A stretch of DNA of 64,000 bases from Nymphaea colorata (taxonomy: Eukaryota > Streptophyta > Magnoliopsida > Nymphaeales > Nymphaeaceae): assembly GCF_008831285.2 (NCBI RefSeq), contig NC_045142.1:3849501-3913500 (forward strand), given 5' to 3'. A model generated the notes under the pieces. That model saw only the letters and a program-made list of their open reading frames with translations. It made no database searches and was not told where the DNA came from. Within the stretch, counting starts at the first letter, position 1. Each line of letters begins with the position of its first letter. The position numbers and the translations under genes are program-made. Shown here in pieces: positions 27,936 to 40,279 of this stretch.

Positions 27936-28488
27936 TATTTTCGTTTCATTCACCCGAAATTGTAGTTATTTTCATGTTTGGCAAAAACATAGATATTCTG
28001 CGGTCGGTTTTGGGTGGGGGGAGGGGGAATGCATTTTTTGAATGTAGTTGGGGAAAAACCTGAATATATTATTATTATTATTATTATTTTTGAAAAAGCA
28101 AATTTCACTTTTATCTATTCTTGCCCTTATAAGAGAGAGTCCTCTTTTTCAACTACAAGGGGCATTTCAGTGATTTCAAGCCCTAATAAGCAACCTTGTT
28201 AGGACCTACGTATAACTGGTCTTGGCTCAATATGAGAAATGTGTGGATATGTTTGAGGTACAGAAAGGATATTAATCTCTTTAGAGCAGGCAAGTTATAT
28301 GTTAGATCCGGACTGCATGTTAGGGGCTAAAATTATTAAAATATTCTTGAAGTAAACGGGAAAAAACCCTTTTAAAAAGATTTTTTTCGCAAAAGACAAT
28401 AATACCCCTTTAGTGAAATCAAGGGAACATGAGTCCCTTGCTTAGCCACTTAAGAGGGAGCCTGTTTCTATCCCAAGATATTTTAGGG

Positions 28489-29000
28489 TTTGTTTGGTAC
28501 CAATAACAATTGTTACTGTTCTTTGAATCTGTGCAACAAAATTGAATATATTCATTAAACATAATGTTTGATTAATACATGAATTTACCTTAATTTTTAG
28601 GTAGATTAATGGGACAATAACAACTTATTATGATTGCCAAACCGCCCCTACTGTAAGTTTGAATATTAAGATGCTTAACAATAAATTGTTTAAACCTTTA
28701 CACCACTATTAAATTGAGGAATTTATTTAGGGGGTGTTTGATTGGAAGAGATTTTCTATGTTACGCAGTTGATATAAGAACACATGTTTCCACGTTTTAT
28801 CATAGAGGTATTTTGGTAATTTTACAAGGAAAAAAAAATTGTGGCTTCACTTTTGCCATTGTAAGAGGTGGGTCTTCCAATCTAGTCAGTAAAGATAATT
28901 TGATCATTTCTCCACATTTTATTAGAAGGGAATTTTGATAATTTTATTAGAAAATTACATGGTTTTACTTTCACGTTTATAGGAGGAGGGTCTTCCATTT
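28489..29000. repeat. Diverged tandem duplication, units about 28,793-28,885 and 28,914-29,000
   Basis: Both units read TTTTAT, AGAGGTATTTTGGTAATTTTA or its variant, then AAAATT, GGCTTCACTTTTGCC or GGTTTTACTTTCACG, and end GGAGG(A/T)GGGTCTTCCA. The upstream GGGGTGTTTGATTGG (28,732) resembles the start of a foldback MITE. Confidence 0.5.
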
Positions 29001-29237
29001 ATCAAATGAAATGAAGGTATTTTGTGTTATTTATTGCCCATGACACATGGTTCCTTGTTAGGACCTCCAAGTTTGAATGGTGGAGGAGGATGTTCGAGAC
29101 AAATATTTTTGTATGGATGACGCACTTCTCATTCAAACACGGTGGAGGATGTATACTGACACCTATCGTATAACCAAGTTTAAGAAAATGTTTACTGGAT
29201 CTTAGAATTAGATCCAACGGAATCTCAAACCCATGAT

Positions 29238-29277
29238 AGCTGAAATCCACGATTGTATTAAACCATGGATTTCAGCT
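29238..29277. repeat. Short perfect-arm hairpin
   Basis: AGCTGAAATCCA (29,238-29,249) and TGGATTTCAGCT (29,266-29,277) are exact inverse 12-mers with a 16-base loop. The surrounding 29,200-29,420 repeats GTGGATTT and AAATCCA several more times, so it is probably the core of a foldback repeat. Confidence 0.6.
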
Positions 29278-29420
29278 TCTACCCCCAACATTGGATTTCA
29301 AATCCACAGTTTAATGTAAAAAGTGTGGATTTGGAACCAGATGGAAGGGGTCAGATTTGAAAACCGTGGATTTGGTGATCTGAGTTTACCGTAGATCCTG
29401 TGGATTTTAGATCTGTGGTA

Positions 29421-30034
29421 ATCAAAACAAAAACTTAAAAAAAAATTATTGAACTCTTTATAACAGGTTTATCATAGTTGACTTGAATCAACTGATTCAA
29501 ATCCAATTGTTGGCAAACCGATTTGATTTGGCAGCCCATTCATGACGTGCGCCATGTTCAAGTCTTAACTATTTTTCAAGATATTATAAGATGTTTTCCA
29601 TTTATTTTTTCAAAAATAATTGTTTGAATATTTTTGGCCCATTCACCGAAACCCCCTGCAGATATTTCTATTCAATTCACGAATCCAATTTTAGAACGCT
29701 GCTTTGAAGTGCAGCAAAAAATCGTGCGACCTTTTGTCTAAGATGGCAAGCACTTGATTTCCGTTGTCCACACTTGACCCTAACGCTAAAGCTGCAATTT
29801 TATATCAGAAATCTTGAATGATGTGGATATAAATAAAGATCCAAAGCCTGAATCTAATTAGTTTTGGGTGGACCTGCCCAGCATCACTTGGCTGAAGGGC
29901 CGAAGGCCAATGCTTCCACCCAACTTCAGAATAACTTGCACACCCTCTTTTTATATTACAGAGAGTTGACATATCAAGAATCAAAATACAGTTTGACTAC
30001 CTATCAATTCCTACCCACTCTATTACAGTTTACA
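29421..30034. other. Intergenic DNA, no gene seen
   Basis: Nothing recognised on either strand; ORFs are short. Confidence 0.4.
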
Positions 30035-30346
30035 ATCCGAATCTGATTTTTATATATATATCTGAATCTCCATCTGAATTTTGAACTATATTTTACCAAT
30101 TTTCAAAATTTAATGACATCATATACAAGATATTTGTCTAAAAATGAATCCAATCCGAGTTCGTATCTGAATCCGATCGGATATTTATATATATCCAAAT
30201 TCGAATCTAAATCCAATCAGATGTCATTTATTAAATCCTAATCCGATCTAATTTCTTAATCAAATAATATATTTTTTTCATATACGATTTTTTTCAGATC
30301 GGATTGGTTGAATATCGGATTCAAATCAGATATATTAACATCCCTA
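30035..30346. repeat. Degenerate hAT-like repeat with CCGATCGGATAT motifs
   Basis: Ends TATTAACATCCCTA, the inverse of a TAGGGATGTTAAT terminus. The interior repeats AATCCGATCGGATAT, ATCCGATCTAATTTC and TCAGATCGGATTGG. The left end is not found. Same family as 57,443-57,800 and 7910-8100 by shared motifs. Confidence 0.5.
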
Positions 30347-30974
30347 ATTGCACCAACCCATTGGAAGACAAAGTCTAGATTAGCAGCCTTGATACCAAAA
30401 GTAGGGCATTGGAAGAAAAGTGCACTGTTTTTTAGCTATTCTCATAGCTAGAGAGGTTGCCCTGTGTTCCGTGCCTAACATGGGGCCCCATGTGATATGA
30501 AGAACGTATTTGGTATTTTTGAAAATAGACATTTCCTTCATTTTTAGGAAAAAAGATACCTTTTCATTTCCAATTTTATGAAATAAAACGATGAGCACCA
30601 ATGAACGGATGCCACACTTGAACTTAGCTAGAAAGGCCAAGAAAGGTATAAATAAAGTGATGAACTCACATTTGACTTGATGGCAAATAAATATTTATCT
30701 TCTTCTAAAATTTGGATCTTCCTTTGCATAGCCTCTACTACCTTTCCAATTTTTCTCGTTTTTTTTTCTTGAATCTTTGTTCACATTTTTTTCAATTGTA
30801 TGGTTTTAAGTTGAAGATGGACATTAGATCCACTAGATTCAGCCTGTTACCGTATTGATTCATTATAAAAAGAAAAAGATATGACATTTGAACTGTTTAA
30901 ATTGAATTGAGCGAATACTCTGCATAATCTCAAGCCTAGAACAGCCCATCTGTTGTCGGCTGTGTCAGAGCCAG
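30347..30974. other. Intergenic DNA, no gene seen
   Basis: No supported feature; ORF 30,380-30,640 (-) has no recognisable similarity. Confidence 0.4.
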
Positions 30975-31137
30975 AAATTTCTGGTTGAGAGGCATTTTAA
31001 GCTTAAATTTCAAACTGAATGGGTACTTATATGTAAACAAACTAAAAAGCAAGATGTTTTCATATATAAACAAGGTAAAATTTGTAGGCTGGTGTGGGCA
31101 ATTGCCCACACCAACTATAACGTAGCTCCACCACCAG
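30975..31137. mobile_element. CAGTGGCGGAGCC-type MITE, degraded copy
   Basis: Left end near GTCAGAGCCAGAAATTTC, right end TAGCTCCACCACCAG, inversely related. Near the right end is a perfect 22-bp palindrome, GGTGTGGGCAATTGCCCACACC at 31,091-31,112, equivalent to the palindrome of the copy at 3452-3631. No clear target duplication. Confidence 0.5.
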
Positions 31138-31189
31138 TTATGGGGAGGGGTACCCCTCTATTCAGGCTCATGTCTGTTTGAGGTGATGG

Positions 31190-31316
31190 GCCAGCCCGGT
31201 TTGGCTCGGTGACCACCACTAATGTGAGTGTTTATGTATTTGCGGGCCTGAGATGATTAGTGGGCCAAGCCGCCCTAGCCCGGTGCCCCGCACTAGTGCA
31301 AGTGCCTATGGATGTT
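31190..31316. repeat. Tandem duplication of a ~60-bp GC-rich unit
   Basis: GATGGGCCAGCCCGG, ACCACTAATGTGAGTGTTTATG is followed by AGTGGGCCAAGCCGCC, GCACTAGTGCAAGTGCCTATG. Similar order, clear divergence. Confidence 0.5.
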
Positions 31317-33234
31317 CTTATTCATCTCACACTGCCTTCCTTTTTTTTTCCTTGTTCTTTTAAGGGTTCAAAGGAAAAACATCTTTACAGGTCGCTTTTT
31401 TTTTTAAAGATATAACGGCATGGAAGGCAACTACTTTGTCTTTGTTCGCAGTCGTTGCTTCTTCTGTTTACTTTAACAAGGCATTTGTTTACTCTTCTTT
31501 AAGGCGCTTCTCACGCTGGCAGAAAACAAGAAAACATGGCTTTGAAAGAAGCCAAGTTTGTTTCTGGCAAACCGGACACTGCCATTAGGCAAGAAAGTCT
31601 GTTGTTGAGCGCCTTGAGAAGAGTTCTGGCAAGAGAAAGACTTAGTTCTTTGAAATGCAGTGTTCTATAAATGTGTCCTGTAGTTTAAAGAACTCAGAGT
31701 GTGTTCCTGTTACCAATCGACTTCTAAGGGAAGCCTAGAACAGTGCACATGATGCACGTCCAGCATCCTAAGTTTGAATTTTGCATGATCCATGAAATGT
31801 CAGGCGCCGTGACCTTCAGTTCAGTTCAGTTCACCTGAGCTAGATTCAAGCATCGAAACTGGTGTTCCAGTCAAGCTCAAGCCAAGGTTTTAAATCCCAG
31901 CCACATTTCAAACCAAGGGCAGCAGAGGGAGGAGTAGGTACTGTATGGGCAATTGCTCACACGGACCCACAAAAAATTCTATTTTCATATTGATATATCA
32001 GGAAAATTTTCTTGCTCTTTAAAATTTTATAACTAATACCCTTTAACAACAATTTCTAGCAACAACTACTGTTTTTAGCAGCTCCAGCTCTTCTCTGCAA
32101 CCCTGCCATGGTTAAACCTGGGGTTAGTGCGAGTACCATACATACCTACGCAGTTCCTCCTAGAAACTTATGCGTGGGATTCTGCAATTTGGAAGTCATT
32201 CTATACACAACCTCTGTGACAAAAAGAAAGTAAGAAAAATAATTCAGTGGAAATATATCACGATGTGCCATAAAGTGGGTGTCATTTCTACTGTGCAGGT
32301 GGGTGGAAAGAAGACCAATTAAGTTGCGACTCTAGTCTCTTCACCTCCCTGCTCCCTGCAGAGGAATGGTCAACCAGTTAATTAATTCGTCCAAAAGCAG
32401 GCAATCTACTTTTAGATTAAGCGCACTTCACCGATTCAAAACGATGTAATCCATGAATCAGGAGTAACTTTTCTCCCGAGAGACGATTCCCCACTACGAG
32501 TCTCTTCAACAGACAAGGCACACAAGACTAAATGGCAGACCACAAAGTCCACAATCACAAGGAAAACCACAGTAAAACACTGCTTGAGAAATAGCAAGTT
32601 GACATTGTGACCTCATCTTTTAAATCATTATCGTTTCTGCACAAAAACAACCAAAGAATTATGAACAATTAAGACGACCGACGGCCAGCACAAAGAAACC
32701 AAAACAACTTTGGCAATTCCCATCCCAAAAAGGGAACAGTGAGTGTAATCTCCTTTCTTTTCTCCTTTGCAATCTTCCGTTCTCTCTCTCTCTGTCCTCA
32801 GTAAAATACCAAAACAAAAAGAAAAAAAATTCTGCCCCCTTCTTCCTCATTGACCACAACTACGAGGAAAACCAAGCAAACAAGATCAGCCACGCGTGTT
32901 GTTGACGGAAAATACGATATGATTCACCTCTGCAAACAGCACCCAACTTGTCCTCCTTCATCGTTCCAACCATTCCACCAACAAGCCTCTAACTCTGTAA
33001 TTTTGTCATAAACCTATGAACATGATTTTTTTTTTCTTTGATTTTCTCTATAGGGATGCCCCGGCCAGCTGTGACATTTACTTGCTGGGGAAATATGTAC
33101 AGTAGGGGGACGTAAGTCCTTGCACAGTTGCACCGAACCCCCAGTCAGTGGCTTCTCGACAGTAAGTACGCCCTCTGTCCTAAAGAAATGGACCCACCTG
33201 GAGCAAGTAAGGTTTGGTCCGGTCACCTACCTGC
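31317..33234. other. Intergenic DNA and 3' flank of the 5-phosphatase gene
   Basis: No gene seen. The part from about 32,650 to 33,234 may include the 3' UTR of the minus-strand 5-phosphatase gene. A clear polyadenylation signal was not found on the minus strand close to the stop. Confidence 0.35.
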
Positions 33235-34824
33235 TCAGCATCTCGAGATCTCCATGCAACTCTCTGATCTCGCCAGAAGCTCCTCCGCTTCCACCTTGGC
33301 GCAAGTCACATTGTAGTTCGCGGAGGGCTTCCTGAGCTTGGCCCGGTTGAGGGCGTCCACCTGAACCGAAAAGAGGGCGTGGACAGGCCGGTGGTCGGAA
33401 AACTTGGACTCCCCCCGCACATAGGACAGCTGATGAATCCCTTTCCCTTTCCACAGTATTCTGTCGCACCTGTCACCAACAAGTTTTGGCGATAAAAAAG
33501 ATTCGTTAAGATTAGATGCGTCCACATTGTTTATGTTTTTCCTGCTTCAGTATCAATGCATCTTAACATCAATGACTGGTCTGTCATTCATTTCTCAAAG
33601 TATTGGATGGTTGGCCAATTGGAGGATGAAAGTTAAATGATATATAATTGCAGAAAAATTGGTGTAACTAGACATTACGGTAAATCTGATTTTTTTTTTC
33701 TTTTTTAAAATTCAGGCGTATAGATACACTGATATGGGTAGTTGCCGCACGAGCATACAGGTGCCTTCAAGTATTTGCTCATTTATATATAGTAGAACCT
33801 GAGAAGGAATAAAAAATTGTGAAATAAGTGTCCCTCAACCTCAAACCGAAATTTCTAGCTCCCCCACATTTTTCATAGCTGGAAGTACACATCTTCACAC
33901 TTACTTACTTGAGCATCAAGTTTAGATTCAATAACTTGAAAAAGTTCGTTAAATTCTGAACTCATTTATGAACAGGAGGATATGTTTTTAATTTTAAAAG
34001 GAAAAAAGCCAATTCCACGATTACCATTGCACATATTTTGTGCACTTATCTGATTTTGCGGGAGTTTGCGGGAGGAAGTATACGCTAGAACACTTGAAGA
34101 AAAAAACGAGTTGTGTTCCACATCATGAAGATTTCCGACTGCAAAAAAAGGGCTTATGGGGTCCAGTGCGTCTCTTCTCCATGAAGTCCAGATCCAGCAG
34201 AGTTGCTGGTTTAGGGAGAGGATCAACAGTGGCAGAGACACTGAACGGCTTTCCTACAAAATATTTATTTCTTTGGTCCATAAGTTTCCGGGTTTCGACT
34301 TCTGCCGTCATGCGTGAAGAGTACGCAACCTAGTTGCCGCCAAAGAAATGATTTCTGTTGGAAATGTAATGAGGCAAGTTCGCATCTCGAGACGAAAGCA
34401 ATAGGGTCACCGTGATTGAAGATGAACGAGTCACCAGGACAGCAGAAACATGTGGAAAATCTTTGTCCTTGGACCCATGGACGAGAAAACCAGGTGCCAC
34501 TCCAACCGCCATTGGCAATTGTAGAAAGGATGAAGATGAAAAGAAGAAAGATGAGGTAGTTTCACAAGTTTGACATAAAGAAAGAAAACCAGCCGAAGGC
34601 CAGACTTGATTTTGGACGTTGAGCACAGAATGACAAGACACTCCATCTTTGCCAGAAACGGACAAATACACTTTACTGTCCCGCATCTTGAGGACCCGTT
34701 ATCAGAGAAGATGGGATGAGATGATATACTGGTACCCTGCTTGTTAAAGGAATCCTATTCTATTCTGTTTCACACAGATTTTTATTTGTTCCCTTCTGGC
34801 TTGATGTTTATTTCTCAAAATGAC

Positions 34825-34885
<61 letters not shown>

Positions 34886-37800
34886 CAAGCGGGGGTCCTG
34901 CGCTTATCCTTGGACCTGACAGTTTGGACGGCGTAACGATCTGAATTGGCGAGGTACTTGTACGTGGGAGCGAAGTAGATTCTTCCCTCTTCCCACCCTT
35001 TGAACACGCGCCCTGCTTTTTGCTCAATTCGGAGCTGCCGACAGGAAGCCCCCAAAAAAGAAAAAGAATTAGGCTGTTCGTTGCTTTAAAGTACTCACGA
35101 CAACCTTGAAAGAGAGAACAGAGTGGTGTCTTGACTTTTTTAATCATTTTTGCGTATGAACTAGTGCTGCAAAAATTGGTCTCCGGACCGAATCAGCGGT
35201 GCTACCAGTTCGGTGAATAGGCCGACCAGAAGTACTTAAAAACAAGTTTCTAAAACAATGGAAACAATGTATAGAACTAATTATAACATAAAAAAATCTT
35301 AAAATATTCTAAAGTAATAAAAATGGAGACGTTGGTGCTCTTGATTGGCTACCTTTTTTAGTGGTGGTTGTTAAAGAGATGGAAGAAATATGCAAATCAA
35401 GTTTTTGTGTGCGCTTCTCTAAAAGCTTCCGCATGCAATGGCATGCAACAATGAACGGAACTTCTACAGGATATTTCAGCATGTCTTCTAACCTACACTG
35501 CAACATTTGACATGAACGGCATGTTGAAAGAATCGAAGACCGGCTTGACCATTTACCTGATCCTTCTCCAACAGGGCGTCCCAGTCCTTCCGTTCAAGCA
35601 ACTCGTGGGTATCTTCACGCCCATATGCTAGGCGGTAGTTTAGGTCACCAAGCCAGAAAATCCTACTGCAAATCAACGAGGGCAGCAGTTAGTTACAGTC
35701 TCAAAAGCTTTAGAGGTATCCTAAACGGAAATTTTGATACCACATTTTTTTTTCCAGAAGTCCTTTCGGAGGAAAGCCAAAACGAGGAAACCAACTATTT
35801 AGTTAAACCCTTGGAAGCCAGAGATCACCCTCATTTTTGCAAAACTACCAATCTTGAAAAATGGAAGAAACAGAATACAAAAATATTTCGTGCGTTTCTT
35901 TAGTGCAAAGATAGAGAATGTGGGGTGGACTATTTTCTTTTCCACTTTTAACGACAGAATATGAAACATATGTGGATGAAAAACTATGAATTGATGTGTG
36001 CGAAAGCGAGTGGTCTGCATTAGGGCCTACTTTAACAATTGCTTGGCAGCAGCCATGTTCTTTTCCCCTGCATCAAGTGCACTAGGACCATACAATAAAA
36101 TTGGCTAAAGCAATTATCGACACTAATATTCCATTAAAGCTTGCGGAGACAATGATTGTTCATGTCAACCGCACATTAAGGTCAACTGTCACAATGTATG
36201 CAGCCTTTTTTGCAGTTCTTTCATTCGGACACTTTCTGAAAAACAGTACAGAAGGAAGAAAAAACGGCGAGAAAATGAAAGGAATCAGGAACTCACTCAT
36301 GGCCAAGAATGTTATCAGGAGAACTTAAAGGTCCAGAGAACCTGTGAGACAGAGGGAACCTTGTCTTCCTTAGGATCTCGATGACGTCAGAATTTCTTCG
36401 AATTTCATCACCTTCTTTCTGACCGGAGGTCAAATGTGTGCAGACAAAACATAAGGAAGTCTGACGAAGAGTCAGACTGATTGAAATTGAGCCCTGTGTG
36501 AAACAGATCATACAGTTGTCCATGAAGATTTAGGGAGAAACCGCAAACCGCAATGTAGAAAAACAAAGTAGAAAATGTGCTCATTCTTCAATAAATTTGC
36601 AAAATAAGCCAACAAATGAGTTATACATTCATATTTTCCTTTAAATTTCTGGCTTCCATTTCTTTCATCCAAAAAGAAGTCACCAGTGCAAGTGAACTAG
36701 TAAAGTTCACTTCATACTTAAAAGGAAACACATAAATTTAAAAATCATTGTGCATAAAAGGATGAGTTCAATGACATTCCAGCAACTTAACTGCGTACTA
36801 GCCAAAAGAAAATACTTCTCCTCGTGCTAAAGTCTAAGCAGAAGTCAGAGTGCAGAACAGAACTAGGTCGGACTCAAGTTGAGTTGAATCGCTGTATGTA
36901 TGACATACTCATATAGCAAGCGCGAAGTAGCAGTAAAACGGAACTCACGGGTTCCAACGTACCTGGTGGCTGGTGCCACCGACTGTCAATCGCGGGCCCA
37001 AACAAAGGTCCAACAATCTGTATAAACTTTCAAGCAAGACATAGGTCTGAATCCAATAAGTGGGGCACATCAGACCATATAACCAGACTGGTTGTGCACA
37101 ACCGACAAATGGGTGGCTAGTTGAGCTGGAGGTTTGTTGGCAGTTCTATTGTTCTCCAACTGTGGTGTCTCATAAAGTAAGCGTAAAATGTGCAGTCAAC
37201 AGAATGACAAATAACCAGCGAAGAGGTGGTCGAAAAGTAACTCACCTTGTTGCCCATGTAGCCCATTAGTCCGCGACCAACGCACGAGACCTTGATACTG
37301 CTTATATGTTGTCTCAGCCCTCGGCGGACCCACACGCATAGGAACAGACCCACCATCTGCTTGCTTGCGGCCAAGCAGTATCCCACTTCCCGATGTCTCT
37401 CTTCCTCCCTCGCCGAGTCCACAAAGCCGTTCTGCTGCTCTTCGTCCAAATAGGTAAAAGTCGGGCCGTCAGAGTGGCTTTCCATGGCGAGAAGATCTGA
37501 GAAACTGACTCTGGGCTTTTGCGTTCGCCGGTTGTCATCCTCGTCGCTGAGCGTGATGGTGGTGAATATGGTGGGAGACGGGGGCTCCACAGGTGGGGCA
37601 GTCTCTCTTCCATTAAGAGCTTGACGTATAAGTGAAAGCCACCTCGCCGCAGGGCCGTGGTCCTCTGCACCTAACACGTTCCCGGCATTTAAAGGCACTA
37701 TTTCTTGAAACCTGATTCAACGAAGAGAACAGATCCCATTGAATTTTATAGTTATTTATTATGCATCCCAATTTATGCGAGCATTAATATCATCTGATCG

Positions 37801-40279
37801 ATCTCTCTCTCTCATACACACGCCATATCCTGTTTCTTACTAAAGCAGAAAATGTGGCAAATGTTTCAGATCTTTAATGGGACTCTTTACTACGGCAGAA
37901 AATGTGCTAAATGTTTCAGATCCTTTAATGGGACTCTTACTGAACCCAACCAAAAGAGAGAACGAAATGCCATCATTAATTCAGTAGAACTTATGGTAGT
38001 TGAAACGCCGCCAGAATTATGTTCTCCTTTAGCGCAGTAATGTACAATCTAATTGATAGGAACTAACATCATCTGATTATAACTCCCCGCTTTAACGAGC
38101 CAAAAGAACGTCGAATTTAAGAGAGGTAATGAAGAAACGTCGACATCCTGAAATGGCTGATCTCCAAATCCAAAAATGATAATTCAAATTTTTGGGGTTC
38201 CGATTCAACAGGTCTGGACATAATGTGGAGTAAATCCCAAAATTTCAGCTAGATTTCTGGGGCAATAGTTCAAGAAATATGGGCAACACGCAGAAAAGGG
38301 AACATTAAAGGAAATACTGCAGATCTTTATCCACCTCTTCCGTATATAGAGGACCTGGTGCTTCCCATAAAATTTACGATATTTTCGATTGGTTAACTGC
38401 TACATGCCGTTCAGCACCAAGTGGGTCAGGGATGGCCACCCTCGTAGAACATTCCCCTCAGCTCATAATACAATAATTGGCCATCCCAAATCCTAATCAT
38501 ACAGAATCGATTCAAATTGGAGCCACACTCAAATGATGGGAGAACCGGCGCCACTAGGAGGCAAGGTCCTACAGAGTGGATCGTCCCGCACTTAATGTTC
38601 AATCTAACAGCAAGGGTGTCAATTATGATACGTGGGGTTCATGGGCCATGGCCGCTCTGTCACATCCAGCTTTTACTATGGCAGTCCACCACTAGTGGGG
38701 GACCAAACTTGGAGCACCACATCTCCATAACACGGTGCATGGACGCACGTTCTGGAGGAAGGCCTAGTCTAAAACTCCCTCTACACTGGCTACAGCTCTG
38801 ACGACCATTATTCGTTTCAAAATACCTTGCGCCCACCCAGGCCATACCGACATACTGCTAGTCCGGATCCAGTCCAGGATTTTGTTGATAGACCTTTTAA
38901 ACCAACGATATATTGGGCTTTTGACCTCCTCCGGGCATCTGATGGCAATCATAGATGGCAATTGGGTCAGGAGTCAGGACTACCAAAAGACACCCGGTTC
39001 AACTACAAAACCCTGGAACATATTGGAGAAATGGCTAGCCGGAAAGGAGTAGCGAGGCCCAAAAAAACCACTCATGTGCCATCGGCCACATGCCTTCGCG
39101 CCAAACCGTACTCAAAACCATGGAGGCCATTGATTGTCCTAGTAAAGGCCTCCCCGATGAGGAGAGCGTGGGCAAGGCGGTCAAAGGAAGAAGAAAGAAA
39201 AAAGTGGAAGAAGAGATCGATTTCTCACGAGCCCCGCGTCAAATCTACCCAATTCGAGCCCCACAAAAGAGGAAAAAAAAAGAGTAAGGAGATGAGAGAG
39301 GTTACCCGAGAACGTAGACATCTGCCGGAGACTGTGTGCTCAACCAGTCCTTGAGATTCAGGCCCCAATGGGGCGTCTTGCCTCCCACGTTCCACGTTCC
39401 AACGAACATCCTGATTCAGGAACAAATAAAATAAGCAGAAAACGGATAACTGAGTGGGAGTCGCGACTAAGACCGAAGTCTGCAACTTCTGAAAAGAAGG
39501 CAACAAAACAAACAGGAGTCCAATAAATGCCTGCAAGTAAGATCCTCTGTCCTCTTTGCTCTCTCGACCCACCTCAAGTTCTGAGTACCCGGAATCGGCA
39601 CCTCATTCCTCGGTGACATGGGGCACTCTGGCGCAGCAACGTACCAGCCTCCTGTGGCAGAAATTTGTCATGAAACTAACGAAAACAAGCAGTTAACGAT
39701 TGTAACTTTAGAGTCATGGTCTTTTTTTGTTTTATTCGTCTGAGAATAGTGCTTGAACGTAAAGATTAAAACTAAAGTGACACGTTAAATACTTAAATAT
39801 GCAGCATAGGAACGTGGAGAAGAAACCACATAACAGTTCTTCCGATTGCCATAGGCACCGGTTCGAGATAGAGGAACGAATACCTAACAAATCCCTCGTG
39901 AGGAGGACGCAACGGTCTATGTCGGAGCAGCTGGCTCTTCGTTCTGTCGTGCCTACAGGAAAAGTCCCATCACAATTTGTTTTAACAGTAAAGAGTAAAA
40001 TGGGCAGCATCAGAAAAGACTTAACTAAAAAGAGTGGTTAAGAGGACAGAGGCGTACAATGATGAACAGAGGCATCTGTACCAACGGAATCTGAATGGAA
40101 CTCGTTGGCTTTACTCTTGATATTCAGCCACTTCCTCATCACCACCTTCGGCCAGGAAGAAGACTAGCAAAAAATAAGAAAAAGATCATCACGAAAAGGG
40201 GAAAAGATGCCCTTTTCTGTCAGAGGAATTTCGGACTACACTTCAATGTCATTACCCTGCCCCTGCGCTCTTTCTTCAT
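33235..40279 (-). CDS. Type I inositol-polyphosphate 5-phosphatase
   Basis: Mg-dependent phosphatase removing the 5-phosphate from inositol polyphosphates and/or phosphoinositides, ending IP3/PIP2 signals. Ten coding exons in transcript order: 40279-40256, 40163-40082, 39952-39884, 39651-39573, 39410-39306, 37711-37246, 36493-36297, 35665-35557, 35034-34886 and 33469-33235. All are GT-AG and in frame; 1515 nt give 504 aa. Motifs: GTWNVGG (89-95), [11 protein letters not shown] (121-131), NKGSIS (274-279), THLTSGQ (294-300) and the two family signatures WLGDLNYR (345-352) and TPAWCDRILW (424-433), then SDHRPV (451-456). The N-terminus has the [15 protein letters not shown] stretch (12-26) common in the plant enzymes; no membrane segment is seen. 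The insert between residues 155 and 230 is short and acidic, fitting the short members near Arabidopsis 5PTase4 rather than the long ones. The 8-codon first exon is the least certain, because the frame stays open upstream. Confidence 0.92.
34831..34882. repeat. (GA)n microsatellite beside a splice donor
   Basis: 26 AG repeats lie three bases inside intron 9 of the 5-phosphatase gene. On the gene strand the intron starts GTAC followed directly by (TC)n, so length changes occur next to the donor of exon 9 (34,886). Confidence 0.95.
37712..39305. other. Intron 5 of the 5-phosphatase gene, 1594 bp
   Basis: Largest intron of the gene after intron 9 region. It includes a GC-richer segment at about 38,500-38,960 with ORFs on both strands but no recognisable domain, perhaps an old insertion. 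The borders are canonical. Confidence 0.5.

Noticed and set aside
34744-35147. ORFs ending in long SL runs next to 5-phosphatase exon 9
   Set aside because: One is the real exon read through its donor into the CT repeat; the other is a shadow frame.
38517-39354. ORFs of 94-175 codons inside 5-phosphatase intron 5
   Set aside because: They overlap the real exon 5 on the other strand or lack any domain; the intron splices out cleanly in frame.
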